Shown here: positions 6,859 to 13,730 of the stretch, piece by piece
How positions within the stretch are numbered: position 1 is the first letter of the stretch
Layout of the letters: the number at the start of each line of letters is the position of its first letter
DNA from: F1-120-MAGs238 sp964484185
Lineage (GTDB): Bacteria > Planctomycetota > Phycisphaerae > Phycisphaerales > UBA1924
Length of the DNA: 17,279 bases
NCBI GenBank assembly: GCA_964484185.1
Contig: CAZAEQ010000063.1
Coordinates: forward strand, 1 to 17,279
Direction: 5' to 3'
The notes under the pieces: generated by a model
What the model was told of the DNA's origin: nothing
Seen by the model: the letters and a program-made list of their open reading frames with translations, nothing else
The model's database searches: none
Program-made: the position numbers and the translations under genes

Positions 6859-9246
6859 ATGCCAATCAGAGAAATGTCATATTGGAATTCTGCTCCATGC
6901 TGCTATGTTTTGCTCTGCATCGCGTTTGCGTTAAACGCATTGGGTTGTGCAGCGCCCGGAGACTCAGGCGTTGCGTCACCAGAAGTGCCGGCCACGATCA
7001 GTTCTTCAGAAAAGTTGTGTCTTTGGTACGATCGCCCGGCGAGAGTGTGGATGACTGAAGCACTTCCGATCGGCAATGGGCCCATGGGAGCGATGCTCTT
7101 TGGTGGCACCGATGTTGAGCGAATCCAATTCAACGAGATCAGTCTTTGGACTGGAGATCGCATGGCTGTCGATGGCCGTGCTTCTGGCAAGGCTCCGGAT
7201 GATGAATCGCAAAATCTGGGTGCTTATCAGGCGTTCGGCGATGTGTTCATCCAGCTCGGCCATGACTTCGCCAATGTTTCGGATTATCGGCAGGAGCTCG
7301 ACATTGATCGCGCAGTTCATCGAGTGAGTTACACGCACAACGGCGTGCGCTATCAACGAACCGCCTTTGCAAGCCACCCCGACGGGGTCATTGTGATTCA
7401 CATGACCGCGGACAAGCCCGCCGCCTACACCGGCCGTGTTCAACTTGCGGACATGCACAAGGCCCGCATTGTCGCAGACGGACAGAGGCTCACTTCGGTT
7501 GGCAAACTCGAAAATGGTTTTGAATACGAGGCCCAGTTACTGGTGCAGAACCAAGGCGGCACGATCAGTGCGAAGAACGACGATGCATACTCAAAGAACC
7601 CGTGGAATATTGCTGTTCCCGCGGCCAACCTGGCCTTCGACCGGTGCGACAGTGTAATTTTGATACTTGGGGCGGGAACAAACTTTCTTCAGGATCACAC
7701 CAGACAGTGGTTGGGAGAACATCCTCACGCCGCGATCACTAAACGCGTGGACTCTGCCGCTGGCGAAAGCGTGACGAAACTGCTCGATCGACATGTGAGC
7801 GACTATCAATCTCTCTTCCGCCGCTTCTCGCTTGATGTTGGAGCTACTGCTCCGGACTTGCTTGCAATGACGACACTGGCTCGGCTGGAGTCGTACGCGA
7901 AGGGTGCGACTGCCGACCCGGATCTCGAAGCGTTGTTCTGCCAGTTTGGCCGCTATTTGCTCATTAGTTGCTCTCGCCCGGGATCTTTGCCAGCGAATCT
8001 TCAGGGAGTCTGGAACGACAGCAACTCGCCTGCCTGGGCCGGCGACTATCACTCGAACATCAATATCGAAATGAATTACTGGCTCGCAGAGCCCGCGAAT
8101 CTCGCAGAGTGCCATCGGCCCTTTATCGACTATGTCACGAGTATCCGGGAAGTCAGCACCACGAATACGCGAAACAAATACGGGGATGTCAGAGGCTGGA
8201 CCGTTCAGACGATGAATAACGCCTGCGGCATCTCGTACTGGAAGTGGAACCCACCCGGAAGCGCCTGGTATGCGCAGCATCTCTGGGAGCACTTCGCCTT
8301 TGGTCGAGATACTGAGTACCTTCGGAAGACCGCATACCCCGTGCTTAAGGAAGTCTGCCAGTTCTGGGACGATCATCTCAAACGACGCCCCGATGGCACG
8401 CTTGTCACGCCCGATGGCTGGTCACCCGAGCATGGCCCGGAGGAAGAAGGTGTGACTTACGACCAGTCGATCGTCTACGACTTGTTCACCAACACGATTG
8501 AGGCCGCGGAAGTTCTGGGCGATGACAAGGAGTTTCGTGATCGCATTTCGAACCTGAGGGACACCCTGCTCAAGCCCAAGGTTGGTCGCTGGGGACAACT
8601 GCAGGAGTGGGAACAAGACAAGGATAATCCCAAGGACGATCATCGCCACGTGTCCCATCTCTTCGGGGTGCATCCTGGCCGTCAGATCACTCGCGCAAAC
8701 ACGCCCGAGCTGGCGGAGGCTGCTCGAGTTTCCCTGCAGGCCCGCGGCGACAAGAGCACTGGCTGGAGTCGCGCCTGGAAGATCAATTTCTGGGCGAGAC
8801 TTTGGGATGGCGATCATGCCTACACCATGCTGCGAAACCTGTTAACGGTGGTTCACGAAACCAAGACTATCTACGGCGAAAGTGGCGCGGGCGTGTATCC
8901 AAATTTGCTCGATTCACATCCGCCGTTTCAGATTGATGGGAATTTTGGAGCGAGCGCTGGAGTCTGTGAGATGCTGGTGCAAAGCCATACAAATCAGATC
9001 CATCTGCTGCCAGCGCTACCAAAGGCATGGCCGGATGGAAAAGTCTCGGGCTTGTGCGCTCGCGGCGGGTTCGAAGTTGATATGAGTTGGAAAGATGGGC
9101 GATTGACCGAGGCCGTGATTCATTCCAGGTCCGGACTTCCTTGCCGCGTTGTTTACGGCGAAAGGGTCTGGGAGTTGAACACGACACGCGGGAAGTCATA
9201 TCTCCTTCCGATCGCACCAGTTGTGGAGCCACGCGACGGCAAGTAA
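6859..9246 (+). CDS. GH95 alpha-L-fucosidase, probable lipoprotein
   Basis: A 795-residue glycoside hydrolase of family GH95, which cleaves alpha-1,2-L-fucose (some members L-galactose) by inversion. The opening LWYDRPARVWMTEALPIGNG followed by GAMLFGG and FNEISLWTGD is the family signature. Catalytic positions by comparison with B. bifidum AfcA: Asn pair N400 and N402 in NINIEMNYW, general acid E524 in SPEHGPEEEG, and D693 in QIDGNFG. Domain order is the usual N-terminal beta-sandwich (to about 280), linker, (alpha/alpha)6 barrel (about 310-710) and a small C-terminal beta domain. The N-terminus (YVLLCIAFALNALGC) ends in a near-lipobox with Cys about 30, so it is probably an envelope lipoprotein. 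ATG 6874 (MSYWN) is an alternative start; no strong Shine-Dalgarno decides. It sits downstream of the SASA esterase on the same strand, probably one functional pair. Length and active site look intact. Confidence 0.93.
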   Translation: MPIREMSYWNSAPCCYVLLCIAFALNALGCAAPGDSGVASPEVPATISSSEKLCLWYDRPARVWMTEALPIGNGPMGAMLFGGTDVERIQFNEISLWTGDRMAVDGRASGKAPDDESQNLGAYQAFGDVFIQLGHDFANVSDYRQELDIDRAVHRVSYTHNGVRYQRTAFASHPDGVIVIHMTADKPAAYTGRVQLADMHKARIVADGQRLTSVGKLENGFEYEAQLLVQNQGGTISAKNDDAYSKNPWNIAVPAANLAFDRCDSVILILGAGTNFLQDHTRQWLGEHPHAAITKRVDSAAGESVTKLLDRHVSDYQSLFRRFSLDVGATAPDLLAMTTLARLESYAKGATADPDLEALFCQFGRYLLISCSRPGSLPANLQGVWNDSNSPAWAGDYHSNINIEMNYWLAEPANLAECHRPFIDYVTSIREVSTTNTRNKYGDVRGWTVQTMNNACGISYWKWNPPGSAWYAQHLWEHFAFGRDTEYLRKTAYPVLKEVCQFWDDHLKRRPDGTLVTPDGWSPEHGPEEEGVTYDQSIVYDLFTNTIEAAEVLGDDKEFRDRISNLRDTLLKPKVGRWGQLQEWEQDKDNPKDDHRHVSHLFGVHPGRQITRANTPELAEAARVSLQARGDKSTGWSRAWKINFWARLWDGDHAYTMLRNLLTVVHETKTIYGESGAGVYPNLLDSHPPFQIDGNFGASAGVCEMLVQSHTNQIHLLPALPKAWPDGKVSGLCARGGFEVDMSWKDGRLTEAVIHSRSGLPCRVVYGERVWELNTTRGKSYLLPIAPVVEPRDGK

Positions 9247-9249
9247 ACG

Positions 9250-9333
9250 GGGATGGAGCGATTGCCGCGCCTCGTGATCCTCGCTTGAACCAGTGTATCG
9301 CCGACCGGTCTTTTCGCTTTGAAGTACGTAGAC
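9250..9333 (-). pseudogene. Decayed GIY-YIG nuclease fragment
   Basis: Read on the reverse strand, 9333 down to about 9277 gives VYVLQSEKTGRRYTGSSED, which closely matches VYVLRSELTGRRYVGSTDD of the intact GIY-YIG protein encoded at 13116-13457. At DNA level 9296-9333 aligns with 13393-13430 with 33 of 38 identical bases by my hand alignment, including the 15-base block TATCGCCGACCGGTC. The frame has no ATG after the upstream in-frame stop, and similarity stops within about 15 codons, at the end of the GH95 gene. This is therefore a relic of a second GIY-YIG gene, truncated at both ends. It is too short for function. Confidence 0.65.
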
Positions 9334-9367
9334 CCGGTTATTGTGGTGTCGCGCCCCTAAATGGAAC

Positions 9368-9390
9368 AACCCCCCGATGAGCGAGGGGTT
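9368..9390. terminator. Putative bidirectional terminator hairpin
   Basis: AACCCC (9368-9373) pairs with GGGGTT (9385-9390); inside it C75-G83 and G76-C82 can add two pairs around a 5-base loop. A short T-rich stretch follows on the + strand. It lies between the convergent GH95 and bicarbonate permease genes, where a shared terminator is expected. The U-tract is weak, so confidence is moderate. Confidence 0.5.
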
Positions 9391-9433
9391 TCATTCAAAT
9401 CGGGGGCACCGGCGAGAGGACGATTTGCGAAGT

Positions 9434-10480
9434 TCACCACCACCAGTGCACCACTGCAGAGTACAGGGGAATTCCCAGGACAATGTTGAACGGGAAAGTA
9501 ACCCCCAACGAGAGAGAGATGTAGAGTCCTGCATTTGCCTTTGGAATCGCCAGTCGCAGCGCGGCCGGTGCGGCGATGTACGAGGCTGATGCGGCGAGTA
9601 CGGCCATCAGAATGGCATCGCCTTCCCCCATGTCAAGGAACTTAGACGCCACGATTGCGAGCGCAGCGTTCACGAGCGGCGCACCAATCGCAAACGCGAG
9701 CACCAGCTTGGGCGCTCGAAGTACGTCCTTCATCCGACCCGCGGCTATGAGTCCCAGGTCGAGCAGGAAGAACGCCAGGGCCCCGGGGAATGCGTCTGTG
9801 CACAGCGGCTTGAAGGCGGCATAGCCTCTTTGACCCGTGAGAACTCCAACGACGATGCTCCCCAGAAGCAGCAGTACCGGGCCGTTCAAAAGTGATTCGT
9901 GTAGCAATGTGGTGAATCGAGGCGAGTGCGTTCCCTCGGTGACTGTGCCAGCGGGTGCTGCCTGTAGATCCTGAGCCTTCTGGCTCTTGTCGAGATTGAG
10001 CAGCAGCAAGGCCAGCACGATCGCAGGTGACTCCATAAGCGCCATCACTGCCACCATGTGCCCGCTGTAGGGCGTGCCGCTCCCATCCAATGCAGAACAG
10101 GCGGTAAGAAAGGTCACCACACTCACCGAGCCGTAGCACGCCGCGATCGCTGCGGCGTTACGGCCCGCCACGATCCGGCGAAGCGCGAGATACGACCAGA
10201 CGGGGACCACAGCACATAGAGCCAGCGCTAACACCACGGCTTTCAGCGCATCGGGAGTGAACCCACTGGCGACAAGTTCGACTCCGCCCTTAAATCCGAT
10301 GGCCCACAAAAGATAAAGTGACAGGAGTTTGGTGGCGGCTTTGGGAATGGCGATTTTGGAACCAACCAGCACCGCGATGACGCCCAGGAAGAAGAACAGC
10401 ACCGGCGGGCTAATCGAAACAAGTCCTGTGGCGGCCCCCATACCAGCAGTGTCGATTATCCCAAGCATCGTGTCGTGCAT
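9434..10480 (-). CDS. sbtA: Sodium-dependent bicarbonate permease, SbtA family
   Basis: A 348-residue inner-membrane protein of the SbtA (DUF897) family, whose cyanobacterial members import HCO3- with Na+. About ten hydrophobic spans in two inverted halves are visible. Conserved stretches include SPPVLFFFLGVIAVL near the N-terminus, YGSVSVVTFLTA, MESPAIVLALLLL, FLLDLGLIAAGR, GDAILMAVLAASASYIAAP and LGVTFPFNIVLGIPLY near the end. The soluble loop at about 180-205 (KSQKAQDLQAAPAGT) is in the expected middle place. ATG 10480 is chosen because GGAG lies 6 bases upstream; the stretch open to 10588 is hydrophilic and unrelated. It follows terC by 121 bases on the same strand, so it may be the second gene of that unit. 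No SbtB PII-like regulator gene, the usual partner, is in the window. Family call strong; bicarbonate as the actual substrate is by homology. Confidence 0.9.
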   Translation of the reverse strand: MHDTMLGIIDTAGMGAATGLVSISPPVLFFFLGVIAVLVGSKIAIPKAATKLLSLYLLWAIGFKGGVELVASGFTPDALKAVVLALALCAVVPVWSYLALRRIVAGRNAAAIAACYGSVSVVTFLTACSALDGSGTPYSGHMVAVMALMESPAIVLALLLLNLDKSQKAQDLQAAPAGTVTEGTHSPRFTTLLHESLLNGPVLLLLGSIVVGVLTGQRGYAAFKPLCTDAFPGALAFFLLDLGLIAAGRMKDVLRAPKLVLAFAIGAPLVNAALAIVASKFLDMGEGDAILMAVLAASASYIAAPAALRLAIPKANAGLYISLSLGVTFPFNIVLGIPLYSAVVHWWW

Positions 10481-10601
10481 TGCTGCTCCATCGGGTTTAG
10501 CGGCTGACTCAGAGCATTCCTGCCTCAAGGCCCGATCTTTGAAACTCCTGAATGGTGAGAGGTTCTTCCCACCAGCGGGCATCCACAATATCGCCAGAAT
10601 T

Positions 10602-11780
10602 TCACTTTTGCGAGGGCTTCGAAGGGACCGCGACGCTCAGCACTGTTGCCACTACCAGTGTGCCAACCACGACGAGGAGTGACGCCATGGTATCAATCTT
10701 GATTGGATCGGCTTTGGCCATACCAATGACATCGAGATACGGCGGCACACTCAGCAACATCAGTTTCACGCCAACAAACGCCAGGATGAGGATCAGTGCC
10801 GGTTTCAAGAAACGGAACTTCTGGATCAGTGCTGCCAGGCAGAAGTACAACGCCCGCAGTCCCAGGATCGCAAAAATGTTGCTCGTGAATACGATAAACG
10901 GGTCCGGCGTGATCGCGAAGATGGCGGGGATCGAATCCACCGCAAACACGAGGTCGGTGATCTCTACCAGGATCAACGCCAGAAACAAAGGTGTAATCGC
11001 CCACTTGGCACTAAGCGTGCCCGAGGGTGCCGGATCCATGACTTCCTTGCCAGCCGCATCATTGCTGTACGTCGGCCTGAGCGTCCGCTTGGTGAAGAAA
11101 TTCTGCCCGTCGTAGAAATCCGTCACACGGAACAACTTTTTACACAGACGCACCGCGATGTTCTGCGAGACGTCGTCGTTACCTTTGATCAGTGCCATCT
11201 TCAACGCTGTGAGGATCAGGAACCCGCCAAAGACGATCAGGATCCACTGGTATTTCAGAATCAATCCAGCGCCCAGAAAGATCATGCCGCCGCGCATCAA
11301 TAGCGCACCGATGATGCCCCAGAAAAGCACCCGGTGTTGGTACTTCGCCGGAACCGCGAAGAACGAAAAAATCAGCGCGATGACGAAGATGTTGTCCATC
11401 GCGAGCGACTTTTCGACCACGTACCCCACGAGGTACTGCTTAGCTGCTTCCCAGCCTTGAACTTCGCCTGACACGATCAGCGGCGCACCGGCCTTGATCG
11501 CTTCTGTGGTGCTGTACGTGGCCGTATCCAGCCCCAATCCGAGCCAGTGATTCTCATACGCCATGTAGACAAACCCACTGAAAGCGATGCCACAGGTCAG
11601 CCATATCACCGACCAGGTGACTGCCTCTTTCATTTTTACTTCGTGGGCTTCGCGGTGAAAGACGCCAAGATCCAGCGCCAGAAACACGACCACGAGGCCT
11701 ATGAAAGCGATATACGCCCATATCTTCAAATTGGCCGGATTCGAGGGCGCAGTGGTAGCAAGTAGCAGCAATTCGCTCAT
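10602..11780 (-). CDS. TerC/Alx-family membrane protein (manganese/metal exporter)
   Basis: A 392-residue integral membrane protein of the TerC family (related to E. coli Alx and B. subtilis MeeF/YceF types), implicated in Mn2+ export and in metal loading of exported enzymes. Helices start at about residue 20 (WAYIAFIGLVVVFLALDLGV). The two acidic membrane motifs that define the family are present: VEKSLAMDNIFV (about 122-133, D129) and EITDLVFAVDSIPA (about 273-286, D276, D282). A hydrophilic central loop occupies about 200-258. Start ATG 11780 (MSELLLLA) is favoured over GTG 11804 because AGGA lies 10 bases upstream. The leader carries a yybP-ykoY Mn2+ riboswitch, a family of RNAs known to sit before terC/alx genes, so the protein is very probably involved in Mn2+ homeostasis. 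sbtA follows on the same strand. The spelling terC is avoided as a symbol because tellurite function is not shown. Confidence 0.92.
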   Translation of the reverse strand: MSELLLLATTAPSNPANLKIWAYIAFIGLVVVFLALDLGVFHREAHEVKMKEAVTWSVIWLTCGIAFSGFVYMAYENHWLGLGLDTATYSTTEAIKAGAPLIVSGEVQGWEAAKQYLVGYVVEKSLAMDNIFVIALIFSFFAVPAKYQHRVLFWGIIGALLMRGGMIFLGAGLILKYQWILIVFGGFLILTALKMALIKGNDDVSQNIAVRLCKKLFRVTDFYDGQNFFTKRTLRPTYSNDAAGKEVMDPAPSGTLSAKWAITPLFLALILVEITDLVFAVDSIPAIFAITPDPFIVFTSNIFAILGLRALYFCLAALIQKFRFLKPALILILAFVGVKLMLLSVPPYLDVIGMAKADPIKIDTMASLLVVVGTLVVATVLSVAVPSKPSQK

Positions 11781-11803
11781 AGAGAAAACATCCTGAGTCC
11801 GCA

Positions 11804-11822
11804 CCTGCTTAAAAATGGCAGG
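11804..11822 (-). promoter_or_regulatory. Hairpin in terC leader, possible riboswitch expression platform
   Basis: Between the riboswitch and the terC start, arms CCTGC (11822-11818) and GCAGG (11808-11804) enclose a 9-base T-rich loop. It lies 10 bases before the AGGA ribosome-binding site (11794-11791) and may be one state of the switch acting on translation. There is no T-run after it, which argues against simple intrinsic termination. Role is inference. Confidence 0.4.
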
Positions 11823-11845
11823 GGCAGCGCACCGTTGCGACAGAA

Positions 11846-11987
11846 TGTTGGTCTCGCCAGTGGCGTTGTTCCTCGCACAGAAGCGACGAGGAGCAATTCC
11901 GCAGAAAGGGCCGGGGCAGCGCGAGAACCGTTCTACCCGTGTTGACGACCCGTCCCACCCGCTTCAGCGGGCGGCTACTCCCCAACA
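11846..11987 (-). promoter_or_regulatory. yybP-ykoY manganese riboswitch
   Basis: On the reverse strand the element opens with TGTTGG (11987-11982) and closes with CCAACA (11851-11846), a perfect 6-bp P1 helix. The hallmarks of the yybP-ykoY class are inside: GGGGAGTAGCC directly after the 5' arm, a hairpin with CCCGC/GCGGG arms and TGAA loop, GTCGTCAACACGGG, and GGCGAGACC directly before closure, as in the E. coli alx and mntP leaders. This class binds Mn2+ with Mg2+ and turns on Mn2+ exporter genes. It ends 65 bases before the terC-family ATG, with a -10 box about 14 bases upstream of it. The 340-base gap 11781-12120 is otherwise occupied by the terC promoter and the HPF leader. Confidence 0.88.
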
Positions 11988-12000
11988 GGAAGCACCGTTC

Positions 12001-12006
12001 ATCATA
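12001..12006 (-). promoter_or_regulatory. Probable -10 element for the riboswitch-terC transcript
   Basis: On the reverse strand TATGAT (five of six to the sigma70 consensus) lies 13 bases before the P1 helix, so transcription would start around 11993, just ahead of the riboswitch. The -35 region is weak (TTCCCG at 17 bases). Confidence 0.5.
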
Positions 12007-12109
12007 GGCGGGTTCGCGCTGATCGGGAAATCGCGACCCATTGAAATCATCCGTTTCCGTCGAACAAAGGTGTCGATCGTGCGTACTGCCGTCAACTTCA
12101 ATTCCCAAT

Positions 12110-12113
12110 GGAG
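12110..12113 (+). promoter_or_regulatory. Ribosome-binding site deciding the HPF-like start
   Basis: GGAG, 7 bases before GTG 12121. It selects GTG as the start; the longer stretch open upstream overlaps the terC riboswitch in antisense and has no family similarity. Confidence 0.7.
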
Positions 12114-12120
12114 ATATTTT

Positions 12121-12438
12121 GTGGAAATCAAGCTGTTCGACGGAAGCATCAAAACCAGCGAAGCCCAGTATGACTACATCATGACCAAGGTTGGCGCGGC
12201 TGCCGGACGATTGAAAGATGAGATATGCACCATCGACGTCCGGCTTACAGACGTCAACGGGCCCAAGGGCGGGGTCGACAAGCAATGCTCGATCGTGGTG
12301 ACTCCGCCGGGGCTGGCGACAGTGCGTGTGGAAGAGCAGGCCGCGGACTACTACGCGGCCATCGATGCCGCCGCCGCCACTCTCAAGAAGTCACTCGCCC
12401 GGTCGCTCGAACGCACCAAGTCCAACGGGCTGCGTTGA
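12121..12438 (+). CDS. Short HPF/RaiA-like ribosome-associated protein
   Basis: A 105-residue protein resembling hibernation-promoting factor / RaiA, which binds the 30S decoding centre and silences or protects idle ribosomes. The single beta-alpha-beta-beta-beta-alpha domain is visible: strand MEIKLFDGS, helix about 12-32 (SEAQYDYIMTKVGAAAGRL), strand CTIDVRLTD, the loop NGPKGGVDKQC, strands to ATVRVEEQ, and the final helix YYAAIDAAAATLKKSLARSL. The NG-x-KGG-x-DK-x-C loop is one I associate with planctomycete members. The C-terminal dimerisation domain of long HPF is absent. Start GTG 12121 is set by GGAG 7 bases upstream and by the domain beginning exactly there. Divergent from the riboswitch-terC unit; the PGPGW gene follows after 140 bases. 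Binding to ribosomes is inferred from family only. Confidence 0.82.
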   Translation: MEIKLFDGSIKTSEAQYDYIMTKVGAAAGRLKDEICTIDVRLTDVNGPKGGVDKQCSIVVTPPGLATVRVEEQAADYYAAIDAAAATLKKSLARSLERTKSNGLR

Positions 12439-12578
12439 CTACTGCCGGTCGCGAGGCTCGTCGCACCGAATCGGCGCGAGTCGTTCCGTGTTCATTACAT
12501 GGCAAGCGCATGCAGTAAACCAGTTGAGTGGGAGCCTGGTTGCATCGATTGAAGGCTGCCGTACCCTTTGCCTCGATC

Positions 12579-13100
12579 ATGACACTTGAGATCTTCGATT
12601 TCTGGCTGGAACTCACCCTGCTGGCAGTGCTCGCGTGCCTGCTGATCTATGGGATTTTCGACACGCGGTTTGAACTGGCGCGCCGGAAGGGGGCGGACGC
12701 AGTCGCGCTGCTGCGGCGCAACTCGCGCCGGCTATGGGTGCTGATTGCGGGCACTACGGTCATCGTGTTCGGGATCCTGATCTCGCCCCTTCCAGGACCC
12801 GGGCTCAGCGTTCTGGGACCGCTGGGGCTTGCGATCCTGGCGAGTGAATTCGTGTGGGCACGGAGGTTGGCACTCCAAATCAAGGAGCGGAGCGGGCCGC
12901 TTCGCGAGGCGACGCAGCGCGTGGCTGACCATACGCCTCGATGGGCGGTGATCCCCGTTTGTGTAGCGTACTGGTGCGCAACAGTACCGATAGAGATATG
13001 GACGCCAGTGCCCTCGGTGGTGCTGTGGCCCGCAGCCTCGATCCTCTTCACTCCCGTTTTCCTCTGGGCGTATTTGGTGATGCGGACCGCACGCGGGTGA
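12579..13100 (+). CDS. PGPGW-family transmembrane protein
   Basis: About 173 residues with an N-terminal helix (LELTLLAVLACLLIYGIF), a basic loop (RFELARRKGADAVALLRRNSRR), a central pair of helices containing PLPGPGLSVLGPLGLAILASEFVWARR, and a C-terminal hairpin (about 120-170). The PLPGPG...LAxLAxEF.WAR stretch defines the PGPGW family of small bacterial membrane proteins, whose function is unknown. Start is uncertain: ATG 12579 has no Shine-Dalgarno, whereas TTG 12540 has GGAG 5 bases upstream and GTG 12528 is also in frame. It lies behind the HPF-like gene on the same strand and converges with the GIY-YIG gene, with 15 bases between stops. Confidence 0.75.
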   Translation: MTLEIFDFWLELTLLAVLACLLIYGIFDTRFELARRKGADAVALLRRNSRRLWVLIAGTTVIVFGILISPLPGPGLSVLGPLGLAILASEFVWARRLALQIKERSGPLREATQRVADHTPRWAVIPVCVAYWCATVPIEIWTPVPSVVLWPAASILFTPVFLWAYLVMRTARG

Positions 13101-13115
13101 AGTGCCGCTGCTGCT

Positions 13116-13457
13116 TCATGGATTCATGTTTCGAGGAATGCTGAACGAACTCTGCGAGCGAAACTCGAAGGCGGACATCCTGTTCCGACAACCAAGAAGC
13201 CCTTCGACGTGCTGGTCGCGCCAGGCTCGGCTTTGTGCAGATTGAAGTTGGAGTTCACGTTGTACTGCGCTCGCTCTGTCGGAGAATTGTTCCCAGTGCG
13301 CCAAGACCCAGAGGATGCCATGTTTGGTGGCCTTCGAATGTCCGGTGTTGTGGCGCCTGACTCGATCAGCGACATCGTCTGTCGATCCAACATATCGCCG
13401 ACCGGTCAATTCGCTTCGAAGCACATAGACGAAACACGTCTGCGGGGACGGTTCCAT
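13116..13457 (-). CDS. GIY-YIG nuclease family protein, tRNA-linked
   Basis: A 113-residue protein; residues about 8-90 are a compact GIY-YIG domain of the UPF0213/YhbQ-like kind. VYVLRSELTGRRYVGSTDD holds the two motifs (the GIY equivalent is VYV and YIG equivalent is YVG), RVRRHNTGHSKATKHG follows with the His-Asn-x-Gly and basic residues, and the metal-binding Glu lies in RELQLQ (about residue 68). The tail after about residue 90 (FEFRSQSSFSIPRNMNP) is not conserved. Such small proteins may cut or process DNA, but their biological role is not established. The ATG lies 23 bases past the terminator of the tRNA-Pro gene on the same strand, and a decayed relative is at 9250-9333, so the gene may have been inserted behind the tRNA. 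No good Shine-Dalgarno is present; GAAG is adjacent. It could be translated from read-through of the tRNA promoter or from an unseen promoter. Confidence 0.83.
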   Translation of the reverse strand: MEPSPQTCFVYVLRSELTGRRYVGSTDDVADRVRRHNTGHSKATKHGILWVLAHWEQFSDRASAVQRELQLQSAQSRAWRDQHVEGLLGCRNRMSAFEFRSQSSFSIPRNMNP

Positions 13458-13480
13458 CTTCGACTTCGCTTCGTACCAAC

Positions 13481-13502
13481 AAAAAAAGCGACTTGCGTCG
13501 CT
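13481..13502 (-). terminator. Intrinsic terminator of tRNA-Pro
   Basis: On the reverse strand a perfect stem AGCGAC / GTCGCT with loop GCAA is followed by a run of six to seven Ts. It starts 16 bases after the tRNA 3' end. Textbook rho-independent form. Confidence 0.88.
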
Positions 13503-13517
13503 CCTTTTGTTCCAAAA

Positions 13518-13592
13518 TCGGGGTGGGGGGATTTGAACCCCCGACCTCTTGACCCCCAGTCAAGCGCGCTAACCAAGCTGCGCTACACCCCG
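13518..13592 (-). tRNA. tRNA-Pro (anticodon GGG)
   Basis: A 75-base cloverleaf. Acceptor arms CGGGGTG and CACCCCG pair fully with discriminator A. The D arm is AGCGCAGC..TTAGCGCG-like, the anticodon stem CTTGA/TCAAG carries loop CTGGGGG with GGG at 34-36 (13557-13555), and the T arm is GGGGG-TTCAAAT-CCCCC. CCA is not encoded. It reads CCC and CCT codons. A sigma70-like promoter precedes it and an intrinsic terminator follows, so it is a single-gene unit. Confidence 0.96.
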
Positions 13593-13605
13593 TGATTAGG
13601 TCGAG

Positions 13606-13634
13606 ATGGTAGGTAGTCCGGTTGCCATTGACAA
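13606..13634 (-). promoter_or_regulatory. Sigma70-like promoter of tRNA-Pro
   Basis: On the reverse strand TTGTCA (13634-13629, five of six) and TACCAT (13611-13606, four of six) are separated by exactly 17 bases. The predicted start is about 7 bases before the tRNA 5' end. Confidence 0.6.
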
Positions 13635-13730
13635 GAAGTCGTGGATTGGAGCAGAAGTGGGTCAATTTGATGACCGTTTGAATCTGCACGGGCCGAAGAG
13701 TTCGATGGTGCAGCGTACCCGAGAACGTTT

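Noticed and set aside
11809..12285. Reverse open frame of 158 codons ahead of terC
   Set aside because: It covers the riboswitch and the antisense of the HPF-like gene, and has no family similarity.
13366..13689. Reverse open frame containing QEVGGSNPPTP
   Set aside because: This is the well-known false translation of a tRNA gene; the tRNA-Pro cloverleaf explains it.
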